From NCBI GenBank assembly GCA_019930625.1, contig CP082844.1, positions 2,604,001-2,668,000 on the forward strand: a stretch of DNA of 64,000 nucleotides. Reading direction: 5' to 3'. The notes below the pieces were generated by a model. It did not search any database. It was not told the origin of the DNA and was given only the letters and a program-made list of their open reading frames with translations. The stretch is from Nocardia asteroides. GTDB taxonomy: Bacteria; Actinomycetota; Actinomycetes; Mycobacteriales; Mycobacteriaceae. Positions 26,676 through 35,328 of the stretch are shown here, piece after piece (the first letter of the stretch is position 1; every line of letters begins with the position of its first letter). Made by a program: the position numbers and the translations under genes.

Positions 26676-26751
26676 CGGGTCTCAACGCGATCTCGATGAG
26701 GGGAGAAGCCTTCGCGCAGCTAGATGGGCCGCGCCCGGTCTCGCCGTCCGC

Positions 26752-26768
26752 CGTGACCCGCCCGTGAC
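26752..26768 (-). promoter_or_regulatory. MtrA-like direct repeat
   Basis: On the minus strand the hexamer GTCACG occurs twice with five bases between (11-bp period). As I recall, MtrA of mycobacteria binds two GTCACA-type repeats with this spacing and controls cell-wall hydrolases including rpf genes. The last base of each half differs from the consensus. Confidence 0.45.
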
Positions 26769-26778
26769 CCTCTCGTTA

Positions 26779-26794
26779 TGTGATGAGGATCACA
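26779..26794. promoter_or_regulatory. Perfect CRP/GlxR site (TGTGA-N6-TCACA)
   Basis: TGTGATGAGGATCACA is an exact match to the cAMP-receptor consensus, including both conserved pentamers. It lies in the 420-base region whose only downstream gene is rpf (minus strand), about 145 bases before the proposed start of transcription. In M. tuberculosis, rpfA is a CRP target. Confidence 0.7.
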
Positions 26795-26875
26795 CGCGGG
26801 AGTGGGTAACGATCGTGCCGGGTAACCGGTTTGCGCCGGTTCGGAGGCGGGCGCTGTCGGCGCGGGCGCTCTCGT

Positions 26876-27118
26876 TCAGCGGGCTCTGCGACCCGAGCGC
26901 AGCGCGAACACGAGGGCGAGGACGAACCCCAGCGGCGCGAGCATCGCGCCGAGATAGAGCCACAGACCCGGTTCGCCGTCGGTCAGCACGGGGATCGCGA
27001 AGATGGCGACGATTGCCAGCAATCCCAGCGCGAACAGGCAGAGCGCGAGTTGTAGCAACCAGTCGCCGCGCCGGCGGGGGGCGCCGCCGGACGGAGTCGG
27101 AGCAGAAGGGTTCGTCAC
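26876..27118 (-). CDS. Two-helix membrane protein (Rv0870c-like position)
   Basis: An 80-residue protein with two hydrophobic segments (about 19-43 and 51-73), a proline-rich basic N-terminus and a basic C-terminal tail (RSGRRAR). No known domain. Divergent from the cold-shock gene, as Rv0870c is from cspB in M. tuberculosis. GTG at 27118 is chosen because TACCGT lies 7 bases upstream, a leaderless pattern; a longer frame would run into the csp promoter. Confidence 0.6.
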   Translation of the reverse strand: MTNPSAPTPSGGAPRRRGDWLLQLALCLFALGLLAIVAIFAIPVLTDGEPGLWLYLGAMLAPLGFVLALVFALRSGRRAR

Positions 27119-27306
27119 GGCTCGACGGTAAAACTGATGTGCTTGTGTTATTCGCACCGGGGTAGACTCGATGGCAATCGCGTCCTGCAATCCTGCTGGG
27201 CGCGTTCTTTTCGCACAAGAAAAGGGCCGGTCGCGTGATCGGCCTGGTGGACAGATGTGCTCGGGCCGTAGGGGTCCGAGTTTTCGATGACGAACGGGTG
27301 AGCGCA

Positions 27307-27726
27307 GTGCCGACCGGCAGGGTGAAGTGGTACGACGTCGAAAAGGGCTTCGGCTTCCTTTCCCAGGACGAGGGTGAGGACGTCTACGTCCGCTCGTCCG
27401 CGCTGCCCGACGGTGTCGAGGGCTTGAAGCCGGGCCAGCGCGTGGAGTTCGGCATGGCGGCGGGCCGCCGCGGCCCCCAGGCGCTGAGCCTCAAGTTGCT
27501 GGAGGCGCCGCCCTCGGTCCGGCAGGGCCAGGAACGCAACGCGCGCAAGGAACCTCCCGCGCGCAGGCACACGCCGGACGAGTTGCACGGCATGGTCGAG
27601 GACATGATCACCTTGCTCGAGGCGAAGGTGCAGCCCGATCTGCGCAAGGGCAAGTACCCGGATCGCAAGACGGCGCAACGCATCTCGGAGGTCGTCCGCG
27701 CGGTCGCGCGCGAACTGGACCGATAG
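27307..27726 (+). CDS. Cold-shock-domain protein with C-terminal extension
   Basis: A 139-residue protein. Residues 1-67 are a cold-shock domain with RNP1 KGFGFL and an RNP2 reading DVYVRSSAL, where Arg replaces the usual His, so RNA binding may differ slightly from CspA. A basic linker (about 73-92) leads to a helical extension of 45 residues ([25 protein letters not shown]). Synteny and length match M. tuberculosis CspB (Rv0871). TAGACT at 27163-27168 gives a probable start of transcription near 27175, hence a leader of about 130 bases, as in cold-induced csp genes. A TTCTTTT / AGAAAAGG stem lies in it. Confidence 0.88.
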   Translation: MPTGRVKWYDVEKGFGFLSQDEGEDVYVRSSALPDGVEGLKPGQRVEFGMAAGRRGPQALSLKLLEAPPSVRQGQERNARKEPPARRHTPDELHGMVEDMITLLEAKVQPDLRKGKYPDRKTAQRISEVVRAVARELDR

Positions 27727-27767
27727 GTCGATGTCGCGCCTGCGAATTGGTCCGCGGGCGCCGGACA

Positions 27768-29294
27768 TCACATACGGCGTAGTTCTCGAGCGATGAGGGT
27801 GTCGACGAGATCGTTCATCTGTTCGACCAATTCCGCCGCCCCGCCGTCGTGGGCGAGATTGTGCAGCTCGAGCGGATCTTCCTGGCGGTCGTAGAGTTCG
27901 TACTCGAATTCGCCGCGCGGGCCCGCGATCTGCTGTGGCGTCGAGTAGCGGGCGAAACTGTAGCGGGGTGTGATCGTGCCTCGCAGGCAATATTTGAGGC
28001 CGGGTGCTTGACCGCCACTGGACTTGGCGTCGGAAGTGAGCAGCAGCGCGTCGCGGACGGCGCCTGCCGGGTCGGTCAGCACGGGTGTGAGGTCCTTACC
28101 GACGAGCGGGCACGGGGGGACGGCGTCGACACCCCCCAGCGCCGCCAGGGTCGGCACCAGATCGATGTGTGAAGTGAGTGCGGCCGTGCTGGTTCCGTGT
28201 GTGGCGGGGTGGCGTGGGTCGGCGATGACCAAGGGCACGCGGTTGTTCTCGCGGTAGATCATCGCGCCCTTCTGTCGCAGCCCGTGCGCGCCGCCCAGTT
28301 CACCGTGGTCGGCGACCTGGACCACGACGGTATCGCCCGCGCCGCCACTGCTGGCCAAGGCGTCGAGGACCTGGGCCATCAGGTGATCGGTGCGGCGCAG
28401 CAACTCCAGATACCAGTTGCCCCACTGCCGCCACTGCGTGCGCCCCAGTGGCGAGTCGACCTCGTTCGGCATCAGGCCGCCGACGGCTTCGTTCATGGTG
28501 CGCCACACCGTTTGCACGCGCGGTTTGGTCGAGAGGTCGGACTCGAAGTTCGGCGGGACGTCGGCGCCGTGATCGGGCACGTCCTCCAGCCGATAGAAGC
28601 GCGGGCAGTACATCATGTCGTGCGGGTTGACCATGCTGACCACGCACAGCCACGGTTGGCGGTCGTTGCCGTGCCGCCGCAGCCAGCCGACGGCGTTCTC
28701 CACGACGCCGGGGTCTTCGCGGGCGCCCTCGTTGGGCCCCCCGCCGGACAGGATGTCGTAGGCCTCGTCGAATCCGTACGCCGACAGCGCCGTGCTGTCG
28801 GTGCCGACCGGCTCGGAGAGGTGCCATTTGCCGATGTAGGCGGTTCGGTAGCCGGCCTTCTTCAGCACGGTTCCGATGGTGGGGATCGTAGTGTCCAGGT
28901 TCGGGCTCCAGGCATGCAGCGGCCCGAGGACCGCGCCCATGAGGTCGTTGCCGCGAACGTTGTCGGTCATGCCCGTGACCGGCGCGTGCGATCCGGAGAA
29001 GAACGCCGATCGCGCGGGCGAGCACGGCGCCGTCGGTGTGTGGTGCATGGCGAATCGGACGCCCGCGGCCGCCACCGCGGCGCGCGCGGGCAGCGTGAAG
29101 CCCGCGGGCAGGACCACGTCCGCGCGCTCCTGGTCGGTCATGATCACCAGGATGTTCGGCCGGGCCGCCGGAGCCGCGGCCGTCCTACCGGCGAGGGCGC
29201 CGCTCAGGACGGGCGCCGAGGCGGCCATCATCGCGAGAACCTGACGTCGGCTCGGACCCTGGAGGCCGGTCGAAGGCTGAGCGGAATCGGACAC
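27768..29294 (-). CDS. Tat-exported sulfatase
   Basis: A 508-residue arylsulfatase-family enzyme that hydrolyses sulfate or related esters outside the cytoplasm. The N-terminus carries a twin-arginine signal (SRRQVLAM, residues 15-22, then a hydrophobic AAS..GALAG run ending near 40). The metal-binding NILVIMTDQ follows at 47-55, and the formylglycine signature C-x-P-x-R is CSPARS at 91-96, so it needs a formylglycine-generating enzyme. YIGKWHLSE and VADHGELGGAHG are further active-site motifs. GTG at 29294 has AGAAGGTG 7 bases upstream. Divergent from a TetR regulator at 29409. Confidence 0.92.
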   Translation of the reverse strand: MSDSAQPSTGLQGPSRRQVLAMMAASAPVLSGALAGRTAAAPAARPNILVIMTDQERADVVLPAGFTLPARAAVAAAGVRFAMHHTPTAPCSPARSAFFSGSHAPVTGMTDNVRGNDLMGAVLGPLHAWSPNLDTTIPTIGTVLKKAGYRTAYIGKWHLSEPVGTDSTALSAYGFDEAYDILSGGGPNEGAREDPGVVENAVGWLRRHGNDRQPWLCVVSMVNPHDMMYCPRFYRLEDVPDHGADVPPNFESDLSTKPRVQTVWRTMNEAVGGLMPNEVDSPLGRTQWRQWGNWYLELLRRTDHLMAQVLDALASSGGAGDTVVVQVADHGELGGAHGLRQKGAMIYRENNRVPLVIADPRHPATHGTSTAALTSHIDLVPTLAALGGVDAVPPCPLVGKDLTPVLTDPAGAVRDALLLTSDAKSSGGQAPGLKYCLRGTITPRYSFARYSTPQQIAGPRGEFEYELYDRQEDPLELHNLAHDGGAAELVEQMNDLVDTLIARELRRM

Positions 29295-29345
29295 GGACGC
29301 ACCTTCTTGATTCGGGTTGGACGGACGCCCCCACTGTAACTGATG

Positions 29346-29366
29346 AATTGATGAAATCATTCAATT
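29346..29366. promoter_or_regulatory. TetR-type operator between sulfatase and regulator
   Basis: The AT-rich bases AATTGATGAAATCATTCAATT form a near-palindrome with arms AATTGATG and CATTCAATT. It stands out in DNA of about 70% GC and lies midway between the divergent sulfatase and TetR genes. The minus-strand -35 (TTGAAT) overlaps it. Confidence 0.6.
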
Positions 29367-29408
29367 AGACTTTTCCGCTGGTGGAGACGGCCGCGATACT
29401 GTGCACGG

Positions 29409-30014
29409 GTGTCACGACCCGAGACGACCTCCGCGACGGCGCGCGGCGAACAGACGCGGCATTCGATCCTCGATGTCGCCACTCGCCGATTCGCCGACCA
29501 AGGTTTCCGCGCGACCTCGGTGGCGGCGGTGGCCCGGGCGGTGGGGTTGGCGCCGTCGGCGGTGTACTTCCACTTCGCGGACAAAGAGGCTCTTTTCGTC
29601 GCCGCGTTCGATCGCGACGCCGCCCGGCTGTGCGATGACGCGCTGGCGCTGTCGGGGTCGATGGACGCCGCGTACTGGCAGCAGGTGGTCAGCCGGTTCG
29701 TGACCAGACTCGACTCGTATCCGCTGGTGCATCGAGTCCTCGCGGGACAGGAACCGGGACTGCTCGTTCGGCTGGTCGACGGCGTTGTGCCGCATCGCAT
29801 CCGGCAAGTGCTCGAAGCGGCGCTGCGGGCCGGTCAGCAGGCCGGGGACATCGCCGAAGAGCTCGATCCTCGGGATACCGCGATAGCGTTGGAGGCCATC
29901 TTCACCGCGGTGGTCATCACCGTGGTGCAAGTGGGCGGCAGCGGGTCCTCGGAGCGAGTCGACGCCGTCGGACGCTTGGTGCGCGCCGCGCTCACGCTGA
30001 AACGACCGACCTGA
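29409..30014 (+). CDS. TetR/AcrR-family regulator
   Basis: A 201-residue repressor. The N-terminal helix-turn-helix is TRHSILDVATRRFADQGFRATSVAAVARAVGLAPSAVYFHFADKEALF (about 16-63); the rest is a helical ligand domain with no diagnostic ligand. It is divergent from the sulfatase gene across a 114-base gap holding an AT-rich palindrome (29346-29366), so it very likely controls the sulfatase and itself. The inducer is unknown. The GTG at 29409 begins the conserved frame. Confidence 0.88.
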   Translation: MSRPETTSATARGEQTRHSILDVATRRFADQGFRATSVAAVARAVGLAPSAVYFHFADKEALFVAAFDRDAARLCDDALALSGSMDAAYWQQVVSRFVTRLDSYPLVHRVLAGQEPGLLVRLVDGVVPHRIRQVLEAALRAGQQAGDIAEELDPRDTAIALEAIFTAVVITVVQVGGSGSSERVDAVGRLVRAALTLKRPT

Positions 30015-30081
30015 ACGACCGGCGCGGGGGCGCCACGCGGGAAGTGGCGGCCGATCCTCGAGGCGCGCGTCGCGTCGACTA

Positions 30082-30663
30082 CTACGCGGTGCTGATCGAC
30101 CAGGTCGCGTGTGGCACGTAGAACTCCCGGCCCGTCTCGTCGCGGGCGAGGATCGGCAGCTGGAACTCCACGCCGATGAGGCGAAGATCGGGTTCCGGTT
30201 TCGAATCGATGGTCAGGGCGAGGGCGCGGTCCGGGTAGTCGTTGCGACTGATCACGCGGTCGACTTTCTCGCCGTTCGGCAAGAGGTAGACGAGCTGGGC
30301 GAGCCAAGGAGCGTCCGCGACCTGCTTCGGCAGCGACAGCTGCAGGGGGTAACCGGCGGGGACTTCCAGCTCCACGGTGCGGCCGCGGTGGCAGTCCGGG
30401 GTGTCGGGAGCGCAGCTCAGTGTGGCGAACACCGTGCCCGCCACGTTCTCCGCGGGCAGGATGCTGCAGTCTCGCATGGTCACCGCGCAGTAGCTGAACG
30501 GTCGTACGGTGATCGTCTTGCCGTGCGCGTAGGCGGTGAGGGTGACATCGGGTTCGTCGGCGTCGCGGATCAGCACCGCCAGCAGGCCCGCGAAGGCGAC
30601 GGTGAGCACGAGCAGGGCGGCCGCGACCAGCGCGGCAATCGTGCGTGTGTTGAGCTTGCTCAC
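30082..30663 (-). CDS. DUF2771 exported protein (Rv0875c-like)
   Basis: A 193-residue protein with one N-terminal membrane helix (about 9-31) and an extracytoplasmic domain. The four cysteines in SYCAVTMRDCSIL and LSCAPDTPDCHRG probably form disulfides. It ends YVPHATWSISTA. This is the DUF2771 family; function unknown. Its GTG overlaps the TGA of the upstream MFS gene by four bases, so the two are translationally coupled and may act together, as in the Rv0876c-Rv0875c pair. Confidence 0.8.
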   Translation of the reverse strand: MSKLNTRTIAALVAAALLVLTVAFAGLLAVLIRDADEPDVTLTAYAHGKTITVRPFSYCAVTMRDCSILPAENVAGTVFATLSCAPDTPDCHRGRTVELEVPAGYPLQLSLPKQVADAPWLAQLVYLLPNGEKVDRVISRNDYPDRALALTIDSKPEPDLRLIGVEFQLPILARDETGREFYVPHATWSISTA

Positions 30664-32597
30664 CAGATCGGGTCTCCTTGCCCTCGTTGCATCCGTTTGG
30701 TGTCACCGCCGCGCGGCCCCGGCTCCTGCGCTCGGGGTGCGCCGGCGGGGTACTCGTGCGGCCGGGCGGTCGGCACCTCTTGCTCCGCGTGCTGTGGACG
30801 GTTGCCGCCGAGGCCGGGCAGCAGCGAGTGGCCACGGAAGCTGAGGAAAGTCTGCACCAAGCCGAGCACGAGTATCGCGCTGACCACCGCGAAACCCTTC
30901 CAATAGTCGGTCGGCAGCAGCACCCCCGCCGCGCCGCCGACGACCCAGCTCAGCTGCAGCACGGTCTCCGATCGCCCGAAGCCGGAGGCGATCGACTCCG
31001 GCGGCAGGTCGTCCTGGATCGAGGCGTCCAGCGACACCTTGGCCAGCGCGCTCATCGCGGCCGCGACCAGTGCGGCGGCCGCCGCGCCGAGCAGATTGTC
31101 GGCGAACGTCGCGAACAGCGCCACCAGCGCGCAGGCCGCCGTGCAGCCGAGCACGATCAGCGCGGGCCTGCCGAGCTCGAGCCGGGCGCCCGTCGCGTTG
31201 CCCGCGAAGTTGCCGATGGCCGCGGCCGCACCGACGACGCCGAGCATGAGAGCCTGCTGCACCGGCCGGTGCTCGGTGGCCTTGGCGACGAACGCGACGT
31301 AGAAGGTGAGGAATCCGGTCAGTACGCGGATGGCGCTGTTGCCCCAGAGCCCGGTCACCACGGCACGGCCGAGCGGCTGCCTGCGTTTGCGCGGCGGCAC
31401 CGACGACTCCTTGTCCGACGACAGCACCTCGGTGTGCGCGTCGGGGCCGTGATAGCTCAGCGTCGCGGGCACCTCGCCTTCGGTCACTTCGACCCAGGAA
31501 GGGATGCGCAGGCTCAGGTACGTTCCCGCGCAGGCGATCAGCGCCGCGAACACCAGCGCGCCGGTGGACCCCGCGATCGCCGCGGCCAGCGCGGCCAGCG
31601 CTCCCGCGCCGATGGTGCCGCCGACCAGCCCGAACACCGTGAGACGGGAGTTGGTGCGGACCAGATCGATGTCCGGGGGCAGCACGCGAGGCGTCACCGC
31701 GCTCTTGAGCACGGAGAACGATTTGCTGCCGACCATCATGCACAGCGCGAGCGGATACAGCGCCCAGGTGTCGAACTGGAGGATCAGCACCAGCGCGACC
31801 ACCGCGCGCACCGCGAACGACGTCGCCAGCGCCAGGCGGCGGCCGCGCTGCAAACGATCGAGCATCGGGCCGATCAGGGGAGCGATCACCGCGAACGGCG
31901 CGATCGTGATCAGCAGGTACAGCGCGACGTTGGTTTTGCTCTCCGCGGTGGCGCTGGCGAAGAACAGCGTGTTGGCCAGCGCCACCGCGATGGCGGCGTC
32001 GAGGGCGAAGTTCGCCATGGTCGCGTAGGTCAGCGCCGTGAGACCCGACTCGTCCGCGCCGTCGGCCTTGGCCGCGCGCTGGAAGGTCGCGATGCCTTTC
32101 TCGGTGAGCTGTCTGCCTCGCATGGCGGCCACGCGCGTGACCGTCAACTTGCGAGGCATTCGCTGAGCGTCGGAGGGAGCCGGGCTCTCCGGTGGTTGAA
32201 CCTGTTCCTCGACGGCGGTGTCGGGATAGTCGGGTTCGGTGCGACCCGGTGGTTCCGAGTGACGTGGCGGCTGCGGACGGTGCGGGAAGATATGCCGAGC
32301 CGTGCGGCCGGGGGGCTTCTGTTGCTCGGAAGCGTGTCCGTGTGGAAGCCGTGCGGTCTGCGGGGGTTCTGGAGGCCGTGGTGCTTCCTGCCGCGGACTC
32401 GGCGGTGGCGATCCCGGCTGGTCGCGGCGCTCGGAGGCGTGGCCGGGTTCCGGACCCAGCGGTGGCAGCGGCCTGCGGCGTCGGGGCGCGTTGGGTGGCG
32501 GGTATCGGTCGAAACCGGGGTGCCGATCGAACGGCGGGGACTCCTCGCCTGCCCACCGATCACGGTCGGGACCGGAAGGTTCGCGGGGAGTAGTCAC
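30660..32597 (-). CDS. MFS-like transporter with long disordered N-terminus
   Basis: A 645-residue protein. Residues 1-160 are rich in Pro, Arg, His and Glu and must be disordered in the cytoplasm. From about 190 there are 11-12 membrane helices of the MFS fold, including LIGPMLDRLQRGRRLALATSFAVR in the conserved loop. M. tuberculosis Rv0876c occupies the same place and is about 100 residues shorter. Substrate unknown. GTG at 32597 is preferred (GGAG upstream, conserved MTTPREPSGPDRD-like start); earlier frames overlap the glutamine cyclotransferase gene. It is coupled to the DUF2771 gene by a four-base overlap. Confidence 0.82.
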   Translation of the reverse strand: MTTPREPSGPDRDRWAGEESPPFDRHPGFDRYPPPNAPRRRRPLPPLGPEPGHASERRDQPGSPPPSPRQEAPRPPEPPQTARLPHGHASEQQKPPGRTARHIFPHRPQPPRHSEPPGRTEPDYPDTAVEEQVQPPESPAPSDAQRMPRKLTVTRVAAMRGRQLTEKGIATFQRAAKADGADESGLTALTYATMANFALDAAIAVALANTLFFASATAESKTNVALYLLITIAPFAVIAPLIGPMLDRLQRGRRLALATSFAVRAVVALVLILQFDTWALYPLALCMMVGSKSFSVLKSAVTPRVLPPDIDLVRTNSRLTVFGLVGGTIGAGALAALAAAIAGSTGALVFAALIACAGTYLSLRIPSWVEVTEGEVPATLSYHGPDAHTEVLSSDKESSVPPRKRRQPLGRAVVTGLWGNSAIRVLTGFLTFYVAFVAKATEHRPVQQALMLGVVGAAAAIGNFAGNATGARLELGRPALIVLGCTAACALVALFATFADNLLGAAAAALVAAAMSALAKVSLDASIQDDLPPESIASGFGRSETVLQLSWVVGGAAGVLLPTDYWKGFAVVSAILVLGLVQTFLSFRGHSLLPGLGGNRPQHAEQEVPTARPHEYPAGAPRAQEPGPRGGDTKRMQRGQGDPIW

Positions 32598-32686
32598 GAC
32601 TCCAATTCTGGCGTACTCCCGTGCTGGGCGTTCACTCGCGCTCCGGGGCGGCGGGAAGCGACCGTGGTCGCGCTCGGGGATCGCGC

Positions 32687-33460
32687 TCAGGCGGGTGTGA
32701 AGCGGACCTCGAATATGGTCGGCCAGTTCTTGCCCGTGATGAGGAATCGGTCGGTGCCGGGCAGTTGGGCGATGCCGTTGAGGGCGTCGGCGCCTGCTCG
32801 CGCGGTCGCCGGGAGCAGACCGGCGGCGTCGGCGGCCGCGAGCACCGTGCCGGAGTCCGGTTCTATCCGCAGGATCGTGTCGGTGGGCCAGTCGTTGGCG
32901 TAGACCGTTCCGTCCGACGCGCATTCGAGTTCGTTGAGGCGCGCGTCGTTGCGGCTGGTCAGCTCGACCGAGCCGACGGGTGCGAAGGTGACCGGATCGC
33001 GGAAGGTGAGCCGGTCGGTGCCGTCGCTCATGACCAGTCGTCCACCCATGGCGCACAGGCCCCAGCCTTCGCCGTCGTAGCTCACCCGGCCGCGTTCGGC
33101 CAAGGTAGCCGGATCTCGGGCGATGGCCACGCCGTCGTGCCAGGTCAGCTGCCAGAGCGTCGCCCCGGCGACGGTGATGCCCTCGCCGAAGTACGGCGCG
33201 GGCAACGCGGCCTCGGCCAGTTCCTCACCCGTCGCCAGCCGGGAGGCGCGCACGCGTGACGCGCCCGCCAGACCGGTGCCCTCGTAGAGGACGTCGCCGT
33301 CGATTTCCAAGCCCTGGGTGAACGCCGTCGGATCGTGCGGCCGGGTGCTGACCACCTCGATGTTCATCCTGGGTGTCGTGTCCTCGGGGCTGCCACATCC
33401 GCTCGAGACGAGCAGACCGACCAGCACACCTATGGCCAACGAACGCCGATTGCGCTCCAT
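32687..33460 (-). CDS. Glutaminyl-peptide cyclotransferase (beta-propeller), lipoprotein
   Basis: A 257-residue plant-type glutamine cyclotransferase, which turns N-terminal Gln of peptides into pyroglutamate. The N-terminus is a lipoprotein signal (VLVGLLVSSGC, Cys22), so it should be anchored outside the membrane. Family motifs: RPHDPTAFTQGLEIDGDVLYEGTG, TWHDGVAI, NELECASDGTVYANDWPTDTILRI, DALNGIAQLPGTDRFLITGKNWP. TACATT ends 7 bases before the ATG, so the message is leaderless, and the next gene starts only 17 bases away on the other strand. Confidence 0.88.
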   Translation of the reverse strand: MERNRRSLAIGVLVGLLVSSGCGSPEDTTPRMNIEVVSTRPHDPTAFTQGLEIDGDVLYEGTGLAGASRVRASRLATGEELAEAALPAPYFGEGITVAGATLWQLTWHDGVAIARDPATLAERGRVSYDGEGWGLCAMGGRLVMSDGTDRLTFRDPVTFAPVGSVELTSRNDARLNELECASDGTVYANDWPTDTILRIEPDSGTVLAAADAAGLLPATARAGADALNGIAQLPGTDRFLITGKNWPTIFEVRFTPA

Positions 33461-33477
33461 ACGGCAAAATGTAGGCC
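33461..33477. promoter_or_regulatory. 17-bp bidirectional leaderless promoter
   Basis: Only 17 bases separate the ATG of the cyclotransferase (33460, minus) from the GTG of the DUF3027 gene (33478, plus). TACATT on the minus strand (33473-33468) ends 7 bases before that ATG. CAAAAT on the plus strand (33465-33470) ends 7 bases before the GTG. The two -10 elements overlap by three bases, so each -35 must lie in the opposite coding region. Confidence 0.55.
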
Positions 33478-35328
33478 GTGAGCGCAGTTTCTGTTTCGGA
33501 GTCCGGCGTGCGGCCGATTCTGGCCGATGCCGTCGATTTGGCCCGCCGTGCGCTCGTGGAGTTGGAACCATCGGGCGTCGGCGCGCACCTCGGCGTGACG
33601 CCCGAGGACGAGAGCGCGGCGACCCACCGGTTCGAGGCCACGCTGCCCGGCTATCGGGGGTGGCAGTGGGCTGTCGTGGTGGCCGCCCCGCCCGGCGCCG
33701 ACCGGGCGACGGTCAGCGAGTCCGCGTTGCTGCCCGGGCCCGACGCCTTGGTCGCCCCCGAGTTCGTGCCATGGGAGCAGCGAGTTCGCCCCGGCGACCT
33801 CGCCCCCGGCGACCTGCTCGCCCCGCCCGCCGACGACCCGCGCCTGGTGCCGGGCTATGTCGCGACCGGCGATCCGGTGGTGGACGAAGTCGCCTACCAG
33901 GTCGGCCTGGGCCGCACCAAGGTGATGAGCAGGGAAGGCCGCCAAGAGGCCGCCGAGCGCTGGTACGCCGAATACGGCCCCGATTCGGAGATGGCCAAGG
34001 CCGCCCCGGCCACCTGCGGTAGCTGCGGGTTCTACCTGCCGCTGGCCGGATCGCTGCGGGCCGCGTTCGGCGTCTGCGGCAACGCGATGGGCGCCGACGG
34101 GCACGTCGTCCACGTCGCCTACGGCTGTGGCGCGCATTCGGACACCGAGGTCCCCACCGGCGGCGGCTCCCCGTTGCACGAGGCATACGACGACGCGGCC
34201 ATCGAGGTGATCTCGCTCGGCACCGGCGGGAAACGCGCCGAGGCGCGGGATTCCGCCGGGTCGTCGACGTCCACGGGCCCGGATCGGAGTCCGATCGAGG
34301 CGGTTGATACGCCCGCGACCGTCGAGAAGTCGGAAACCGCAGAGGTCCGCGTGGACGCCGTGATCGCCCCGGATGTCGCGGCTGCCGAAGGCACGGGGAT
34401 CGCGGAGGGCGGCGTTGAGGGCGCTGCTGTCACCTCGGATGTCGCGGGTGCGGGTATCGCTGAGGACTCTGCGGTTGCCGAAAATGCTGCTGTTGCCGAG
34501 GACGCTGCCATCGTCCGAAACGTCGCGGCTGTCGAGGACAGGGGGATCGCTGAAGGCGGTGCGGTCACCGGGGACGTTGCTGGTGTCGAAGACGCTGCTG
34601 TCGCCCCGGAGGTCGCGGCTGCCGAGGACTCGGGAAGCATCGAGGACGCTGCCCTTATCGGGACCGCGGCTGTCGAAGGTGACGTGGCGACGGAGAACAC
34701 CGGCGAGGTTCCGAACGCGACCGATGCCGCCCAGCATGCCGGCGGCGCGGACACTTCGGCCGCTGAAGTGGATGGACCCGGGCGGGCAATCGACGCCGTA
34801 CCCACCGCCGAGGTAGGCGAACTCGATTCCGCCGCCGTCGTCACCGCATCGAGTGATACCGCTGCCGTGCGCGAGACGCCGCCCGCGGGCTCCCTCGCTG
34901 AACCGAAGAGCGTCGAGAAGATGGCAGCCGAGGCCGGGTCCGTAGGTTCCGCCCAGAGCGCCCCGAGCGTGGCTGAGGACGAGGCCCACACCGTCCCGGA
35001 TCGTGACACTGCCGATGCTCCGGAGGCCTCCGCAGCAAGCGACTCCGCCCAGTCGGAGGCCGAAGCGGATTCGACACACGCGGCAGGCCAGACGCAGGGC
35101 ACTCCGGCGGTCGGCGCGGCCGAGCCCGGCGCGCAGTCGAAATCGGCTGAGCCCGCAGCGGCGGTATCGGATTCGTCGGTGTCACACCCCGCCGAGTCGC
35201 CCGCAGCCGCCTCACAGATGACCGGGGCGAACGCGAACGAGGCACAGGACCCGACTCTCCCGGGCCCCGGTGACGGCGAGCCGGACCCCGAGGCGCGGCC
35301 GGAGTTCCAGTCATCGCCGCGGAATTGA
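33478..35328 (+). CDS. DUF3027 protein with long low-complexity tail
   Basis: A 616-residue protein. Residues 1-245 are the DUF3027 domain (M. tuberculosis Rv0877 position), with WQWAVVVAAPPG, FVPWEQRVRPGDLAPGDLL and a cysteine set CGSCGF (180, 183), FGVCGN and YGCGAH that looks like a zinc site. The remaining 370 residues are an Ala/Val/Asp/Glu-rich tail with loose repeats of the type VAxAEDxAxIxE, clearly disordered and acidic. Function unknown; a nucleic-acid or transcription role is only suggested by the zinc-like motif. Its stop overlaps the TTG start of the next gene. Confidence 0.78.
   Translation: MSAVSVSESGVRPILADAVDLARRALVELEPSGVGAHLGVTPEDESAATHRFEATLPGYRGWQWAVVVAAPPGADRATVSESALLPGPDALVAPEFVPWEQRVRPGDLAPGDLLAPPADDPRLVPGYVATGDPVVDEVAYQVGLGRTKVMSREGRQEAAERWYAEYGPDSEMAKAAPATCGSCGFYLPLAGSLRAAFGVCGNAMGADGHVVHVAYGCGAHSDTEVPTGGGSPLHEAYDDAAIEVISLGTGGKRAEARDSAGSSTSTGPDRSPIEAVDTPATVEKSETAEVRVDAVIAPDVAAAEGTGIAEGGVEGAAVTSDVAGAGIAEDSAVAENAAVAEDAAIVRNVAAVEDRGIAEGGAVTGDVAGVEDAAVAPEVAAAEDSGSIEDAALIGTAAVEGDVATENTGEVPNATDAAQHAGGADTSAAEVDGPGRAIDAVPTAEVGELDSAAVVTASSDTAAVRETPPAGSLAEPKSVEKMAAEAGSVGSAQSAPSVAEDEAHTVPDRDTADAPEASAASDSAQSEAEADSTHAAGQTQGTPAVGAAEPGAQSKSAEPAAAVSDSSVSHPAESPAAASQMTGANANEAQDPTLPGPGDGEPDPEARPEFQSSPRN

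Noticed and set aside
28197..29339. Long plus-strand open frame through the sulfatase gene
   Set aside because: Antisense shadow of a clearly identified enzyme; arginine/valine-rich and without any motif.
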